From Ceriagrion tenellum (Eukaryota > Arthropoda > Insecta > Odonata > Coenagrionidae), in NCBI GenBank assembly GCA_963169105.1, contig OY720634.1:120192430-120256429 (forward strand): a DNA stretch of 64,000 nucleotides, given 5' to 3'. The position numbers and the translations under genes were made by a program. How positions within the stretch are numbered: the first letter of the stretch is position 1; every line of letters begins with the position of its first letter. The notes beneath the pieces were generated by a model. It made no database searches and had not been told where the DNA came from. It saw only the letters and a program-made list of their open reading frames with translations. Below, piece after piece: positions 60,020 through 64,000 of the stretch.

Positions 60020-60078
60020 TTTGTCAGTAGTCTTTTCCAGGTGTTGTGGTACCTATAATCGAAAAGACTACTGACAAA
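60020..60078. repeat. perfect 18-bp inverted repeat hairpin
   Basis: TTTGTCAGTAGTCTTTTC (60020-60037) and its exact reverse complement (60061-60078) are separated by 23 bases. It could form a stable hairpin. No element boundary is evident. Confidence 0.9.
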
Positions 60079-60428
60079 TGGTGTGAAAGGGAGTGCTTCG
60101 ATAGGGCACATAATTTTTTTTACAGTTTTCAGGAAAGTCATTATGAAAAACAATTAGGTATCAGTTTCATTTCATTTCCAATAGTGTAACTCAAGCAATC
60201 TGGAAAGTTTTTCGGCTTTTTCTCCCTTCTGAAAAGAAGATGAAGCACACCCGTGGTGAAAAAGCACGATGTAAATATTCATTAAAATTCATTTAGATGC
60301 GACCGTTGGTTCAACACATTGTGATATAAATAAGGTTATTTCAAACTATAGCGCTAGAATCGATATCTTCATTATCTGGATGAAAACATTTCAGTAGATG
60401 CTAACTTATAACCTAATTCGGTCTAAAT

Positions 60429-60815
60429 TTACGTAATATTTTCCTTTTGACGGCATATACCCGTTCTTGGTCGTAAAAAATACCGTCGTTTCCTATAGTC
60501 CACCAAGTTTTCTTCCGTACATGTTTCGACGAATTCCGTACAGTTCCTTTCAGTCACATCACTTCTAGCTCCATTGCACCCCGCAATGATTATCCCTTGC
60601 TTACCCCTCCTCCCTTTCGACATATATTCCGTGCATTCTCCGTAAAATGGAACGCCACTCCATTTGGATTGCCCCGGTGTCGCCATCAGTAAAAGTACGA
60701 GGAACAGAGTTAGTAATGAGTGGGTAATGAAGAAATGTGAATTGGATGAGATGGTAATGGACGCGAATGAGAAGTGCTCTCTTTTCTTTGTTTTGGCCAC
60801 GCTAAGAGAAGGCAT
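60429..60815 (-). CDS. putative small secreted Cys-rich protein (unrecognised)
   Basis: The open frame from ATG at 60813-60815 (reading MPSLSVAKTKK) to the TAA at 60429-60431 gives 128 residues. Residues about 30-50 form a hydrophobic core (LLTLFLVLLLMA) followed by a plausible signal-peptidase site (TPGQS then KWSG), though the stretch before it is unusually long for a signal peptide; the true start may be a spliced upstream exon. The mature part is basic and holds five Cys (GEC, AGC, NC, ETC, GIC), an odd number, so one could be unpaired or the frame incomplete. A donor-like GTATAT (near 60468) and GTAAAT occur near the end. No family can be named. Neighbours are a SINE upstream and PLE fragments, with no partner genes. 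The alternative is a chance frame. Confidence 0.3.
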   Translation of the reverse strand: MPSLSVAKTKKREHFSFASITISSNSHFFITHSLLTLFLVLLLMATPGQSKWSGVPFYGECTEYMSKGRRGKQGIIIAGCNGARSDVTERNCTEFVETCTEENLVDYRKRRYFLRPRTGICRQKENIT

Positions 60816-60984
60816 GCGGACGAACAAAAATAAAAAAGGTAGGTCTAAGGAAGATCTGGCTTGACAATGTGAGACAAAGCAAATACTAAGTTAGAAATTT
60901 TGTCAATTCAGTTAAATATTTCTGCTTTTGCTGGTGAAATGGGTTACCCAATTAAAAGCCAAATTAAGGTACAAAATATGCAGA

Positions 60985-61160
60985 TTATTCCCCGTACATA
61001 TTTTTAATGACAGCATTTTTCGAGCCATAGGAGGTTATAGTAGTAGTGAAATGAATTTTAATAGCCATCCCCTCAAGTTTCTTGTTTAGTATTATATTGA
61101 CTAAATTTTCTTCATAGCCGTTAGATTTAGCAATTTGTCTAATGGCATTTAATTCTTTAT
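60985..61160 (-). pseudogene. Penelope-like element coding fragment, inverted arm
   Basis: The minus-strand frame reads ELNAIRQIAKSNGYEENLV and NIILNKKLEGMAIK. I recognise this as resembling the post-reverse-transcriptase linker of Penelope-like elements. On the plus strand immediately downstream the same stretch (IRQIAKSNGY) is repeated in opposite orientation, making a hairpin. The polymerase domain is absent. Confidence 0.6.
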
Positions 61161-61261
61161 ATATCATTAGACAAATTGCAAAATCTAACGGCTATTAAGA
61201 ATATTGAGCAGGAAACTTGAGAGGATGGTTGAGAAAAGTCATTTCACTCTTGCAACCAACT
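61031..61261. repeat. imperfect hairpin of inverted Penelope-like coding DNA
   Basis: The left arm 61031-61123 and the right arm 61142-61261 are inverted copies, with 31 bases almost perfect around the centre (ATAGCCGTTAGATTTAGCAA pairs with TTGCAAAATCTAACGGCTAT), and a further match for the CCATCC.CTCAAGTTTC and GTGAAATGA segments. A roughly 14-base deletion separates the arms' coding. Confidence 0.85.
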
Positions 61262-61560
61262 AACGACCTAAAACTGATTTGGGTAACGCTTCCATACTTC
61301 GGTAAAATTTCCTACGAAGCAGCTAAATCTTTTTATAGTGAAAAATACAAAGTTAATTTCTTCACACCAGGAACTCTTGGGACTCTTTTTTCAACAATGT
61401 TAAGGACTCGTTTGAGCCCATGTTAAAATCAGTTGTACATGAAGCTGTAACCATAGGAGCCGACAGCATCGCCATTTGCGTTGGACGACCGCATTTTGAC
61501 TCCTATTACGGCAGTAATTCGCTAATAACTTCAAAAAAATTGGAGGTAAGATGCCTACAT
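61141..61560 (+). pseudogene. Penelope-like element coding fragment, right arm and downstream
   Basis: Continues on the plus strand after the hairpin: stops interrupt NGY, then WVTLPYFGKISYEAAKSF and KVNFFTPGTLGTLF are readable (61217-61400). This is the segment before the GIY-YIG endonuclease in Penelope-like elements. After a frameshift NNVKDSFEPMLKS reads in another phase, and IAICVGRPHFDSYYG (about 61470-61510) may be a decayed GIY-YIG-like stretch. No reverse transcriptase core is found. Confidence 0.6.
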
Positions 61561-61794
61561 TATATTTTTATTCTATATCCTAGTGCATTGCACTACTTAT
61601 AAACAGCTTTATTTCAAAGTTACATTATACTTTCTCGTCCAAATCAACATTTTTCTGGTTTAACCGAAGTAATATTCATAAGAGCCTTTGTTAAAATTTC
61701 CACCTTCAAGGCCAATTTGCAGTAAACCTAGCCTGGAGTCCTTATTTTATTTTCATCTCAGTTCATGCGACGCACTTCAGAGGTGCTATATTTA
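61561..61794. other. non-coding, no gene recognised
   Basis: AT-rich sequence between a PLE fragment and a SINE pair. Confidence 0.4.
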
Positions 61795-61796
61795 AT

Positions 61797-61893
61797 TTGT
61801 GAAATTCACAGTGGAAAAGTCATTCACCTGAGCTGGGAATCGAACCCAGATCCCTCGATCTCGCGCCGAGTCCTCTAGCCATACTAGCTTGCT
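61797..61893 (-). mobile_element. tRNA-derived SINE, family 1, minus strand
   Basis: On the minus strand: GGCTAGAGGACTCGG A-box-like segment, perfect B-box GGGTTCGATTCCC, GAATGACTTTTCCACTGTGA tail. It lies head-to-head with the plus copy at 61897-62100, separated by a few bases. Confidence 0.8.
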
Positions 61894-61896
61894 CCC

Positions 61897-62100
61897 ATGA
61901 GATTCGTAATGGAAGAGGTTGCCTGAGTAGCTTAATTGGTTAAGCATTCGGCGCGAAATCGAGGGATTCGATTCCCAGTCCAGGTGAATAATTTTTCCAC
62001 CGTGAATTTCGCACAATTTGTGAATACAGGCGGGTAACTCCGTGAAGTTACTGCACGGCTAGTTCCGTAGTTGTTTGTAAATTCGACATTCAAGTTTTCC
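61897..62100 (+). mobile_element. tRNA-derived SINE, family 1, near complete
   Basis: Leader CCATGAGATTCGTAATGGAA, perfect A-box TAGCTTAATTGG at 61928-61939, B-box-like GGGATTCGATTCCC near 61963, CAGGTGAATAATTTTTCCAC, CGTGAATTTC, then GGCGGGTAACTCCGTGAAGT. Used here as the reference for the 48921-49168 tails and the 49319-49475 copy. No 3' A-tail of note. Confidence 0.8.
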
Positions 62101-62375
62101 GGAAATGTGTAAGAAGCTATTCTGATGCTAGTGAAACTTGAATATACCAAACCGATAGGTGTGTGAGGCCAGGGTATACCAAGAAGACCATCAGTGAATG
62201 TGATGGGAGATATCTTTTTTCATTGGAGAATACTACCAGCTGAATGGTAGGTATTCGGACAGTGCTTCTTCTAACGTCCTAAATTCTGAAATACGGTTCC
62301 ATTTTCCCTTCGATACGTAATCTGCCATTAAACCCGTCTTAAATTCTGAAATGTCGGTTCCCATCTTTCATTACA

Positions 62376-62705
62376 TCAACAGTACATATCCTTTTCCTTC
62401 CTCTTACCCTTCTCCCCATTGCTCTCCCCTCTATTTTTCTGTTCAATCTTCCTTATCCTTTCAAAGCGCCCTTCATCCATCTCTTCTGGCTCATCCGAAC
62501 CTCCGCCACTAGTTTCCACTCCTCTCCAACCATTGGTATCCAATACCTCCTCGTTCGTCTTTCTCACTACCCAGCTCACCCTCTCCATCCTTCTCCGAAC
62601 CCACATCTCAAACGCCTCGAGTCCACGTATGCTCTCCCTTCGCAATGTTGAGATCTCAGCGGCATTCAGCCCCATGCTTCATACCAGAGCTTCCACCAGC
62701 CTTTT
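62376..62705 (-). pseudogene. RTE-type LINE C-terminal fragment
   Basis: On the minus strand: RGLEAFEMWVRRRMERVSW, RKTNEEVLD, then, after a frame shift, a segment with RMSQKRWM and GRRVRGRKR, which fits the GHVLRHDG and GKRGRGR tail of these LINEs. The polymerase is absent. A neighbouring tandem of TAAATTCTGAAAT with CGGTTCC lies at about 62280-62360. Confidence 0.75.
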
Positions 62706-62879
62706 CTTTACGTCTATTTACGGAAGATATTCTTAAGAGATGGAATATCAGGCGTATTCAGAAGAGGGGGGCGCACATGAATAAGGGGGTGCAGGAGTGT
62801 AGGTGAAAAAAATGGCGTGCAATGATGGAGTAGATTATTGAAGCAGAGTCAGCTTTCAAGCCAATCACTGATAATTGAA

Positions 62880-62985
62880 CTATTTTTTTTTACGTAGTAA
62901 AAGAAAAATAATGACTTTTTCCACAATTTTTTAATGAATTACCAAATCGGTTTCGATGTTACAACATCATCTTCAGAGGTCGTGT
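62880..62985 (-). mobile_element. Penelope-like end with best-preserved hammerhead-like core
   Basis: On the minus strand CTGAAGA (62970-62976) is followed by a U-bulge and a perfect 6-bp stem II GATGTT..AACATC with a 2-base loop. Next come GAAAC (62950-62954), a short stem III ACC..GGT and a GTA triplet. After that come ATTCATTAAAAAATTGTGGA and AAAAGTC, as in Penelope-like terminal repeats. Both core boxes are intact; the U between CTGAAGA and stem II departs from the textbook core. The upstream side (stem I) is interrupted by the MITE starting at 62991. Confidence 0.6.
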
Positions 62986-62990
62986 GTTTA

Positions 62991-63223
62991 CCCTTAACTA
63001 TTATTGTGGTTTTTGGCCACATACACACCGGGTCTTTTTTGACCCAACTTTTCTAGTTGCTCGTTGACAAAAACCGTCACCTGTACTGTTTCAAGTTCAA
63101 GTGGCTGGCTCCTCCCTCTCACCCAGGATTACATTGTAGCCAAGGTTGCTGCGAGCGGCCGTTATACCATTACAAAAAATTAATTACGTCGGGTCAAAAA
63201 TGTCCCGACGATAGCAGTGAGGG
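62991..63223. mobile_element. piggyBac-like MITE
   Basis: 233 bases bounded by TTTA (a mutated TTAA, 62987-62990) and TTAA (63224-63227). The left terminus CCCTTAACTATTATTGTGG matches the inverted right terminus CCCTCACTGCTATCGTCGG with gaps. Internal palindromes GGGTCTTTTTTGACCC and GTCGGGTCAAAAATGTCCCGAC (split here) occur near each end. No coding potential. It is likely mobilised by a piggyBac transposase; its ends differ from the 13590-16320 element. Confidence 0.6.
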
Positions 63224-63227
63224 TTAA

Positions 63228-64000
63228 GTATTGGTTCGATGGTTCATCATGCGTGCGGGGTCAAATGTGGGGGGAGGATAAGGGGTAGGGGCTGGGGGAG
63301 GAAAGAGAAGGGTCTCTGTGACGAAAATGTTCAACTGAAATTTATAGAAAATATTTTGAAATTTTTTCAGCATGTGAAACACGTAGTCATAGGGTTTTAA
63401 AACATTTTATTCCCGAGAAATTGTCCCCCTTTTTTACTGTGCCTCTCCTCCATCTTGAATATTTGACGCTGATGTTTTTACGCTGTCCTGTGGTAGTGTC
63501 CTTGCTTTCTTAACCAATCTAAACCTCTCCCATCCTCCCAATGATCATAACTTTTACTATGTAAAAATTGTTAAATTATAAGTGTCCGGCCTGGAAAGCT
63601 GACTTTCCTTTAATAATCTCGTAATAATAATAATAGTTTTTGTGGAGATGTTATCCAAAGAGTGGCTACATAGTTTACACAGAGTGTAAAGAGTAGAATA
63701 GCGGGTATGATTCAATTATTGGATATTGTAGAAGCCAAAAAAGTACCTACTGAGGGGAGCAATTTTGGAGGAAATTATTGCAGGAGTGCAAGTTTACTAG
63801 GCTCGACCACAATTGCGTAGGATGTGACTATTCCAAAATGGATTGCATTGATGAGTAAGAATGTCATCGTGATGCTTAAATTTTTTTCATGGTAATGTGT
63901 ACAATTCATTATTGCAACATTATTGCTTATTCTCAGTGAAGAAACCATCATGATAAATTCAGACTATTTTAAGGATTGGATAAAGTTATCATAAACCTGA
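63228..64000. other. non-coding, no gene recognised
   Basis: AT-rich unique sequence with a short G-rich patch at 63255-63310. No gene. Confidence 0.45.

Noticed and set aside
61920..61985. A functional tRNA gene
   Set aside because: A-box and B-box are present but the acceptor stem does not pair and a SINE tail follows, with several sister copies.
1..64000. CRISPR array, prophage, operon or other prokaryotic system
   Set aside because: No regularly spaced repeats, no dense coding; transposon content is eukaryotic.
1..64000. LTR retrotransposon or endogenous virus
   Set aside because: No long terminal repeats, primer-binding sites or gag/protease/integrase signatures were seen.

Overview
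The window reads as intergenic or intronic DNA of a repeat-rich animal genome, most likely an arthropod and probably an insect. It is AT-rich, has no operon-like gene packing, and is filled with decayed eukaryotic transposons: piggyBac, RTE-type and CR1/L2-type LINEs, Penelope-like elements (PLEs) and tRNA-derived SINEs. The species cannot be fixed from the sequence. No rRNA gene, functional tRNA gene, CRISPR array or convincing multi-exon host gene was found. The only host-gene candidate is a small secreted Cys-rich reading frame on the minus strand at 60429-60815, held at modest confidence.

Layout. 1-13.5 kb is mostly unique AT-rich sequence with a terminal-inverted-repeat pair (2236/3891), one CR1 tail, an exact 110-bp duplication (7644 and 8200), a pyrimidine-rich island, and a GC-rich promoter-like patch near 13 kb. 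A nearly complete but dead piggyBac element lies at 13590-16320, with TTAA target duplications, inverted ends, a tandemly duplicated leader and a frameshifted transposase. 18-24.7 kb holds an RTE LINE apparently split by a CR1 insertion, SINE remnants, a long CR1 copy and another LINE end. 25-32 kb has purine/pyrimidine islands, a (TA)22 microsatellite, PLE-like terminal sequence and a SINE cluster. 32.4-34.6 kb is an old minus-strand LINE. 35-46 kb has further CR1 copies, SINEs, a 203-bp near-perfect palindrome at 41.5 kb and a tandem duplication at 43 kb. 46.87-47.72 kb is the youngest-looking LINE. 48-63.2 kb is dense in inverted structures: a perfect 38-bp-arm palindrome, inverted SINE pairs, an inverted pair of PLE ends (54.5-54.7 kb), an inverted PLE coding segment (61.0-61.3 kb) and a piggyBac-like MITE (62991-63223).

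The main thread for follow-up is the set of PLE-like ends that resemble hammerhead ribozymes. They share a CTGANGA box, a short stem II, a GAAAC box, a self-complementary stem III and often a GUH-like cleavage triplet. Several occur as head-to-head inverted pairs, and the PLE coding remnant is itself inverted. No gene in the window forms an evident pathway with another; the content is explained largely by transposition and later decay.
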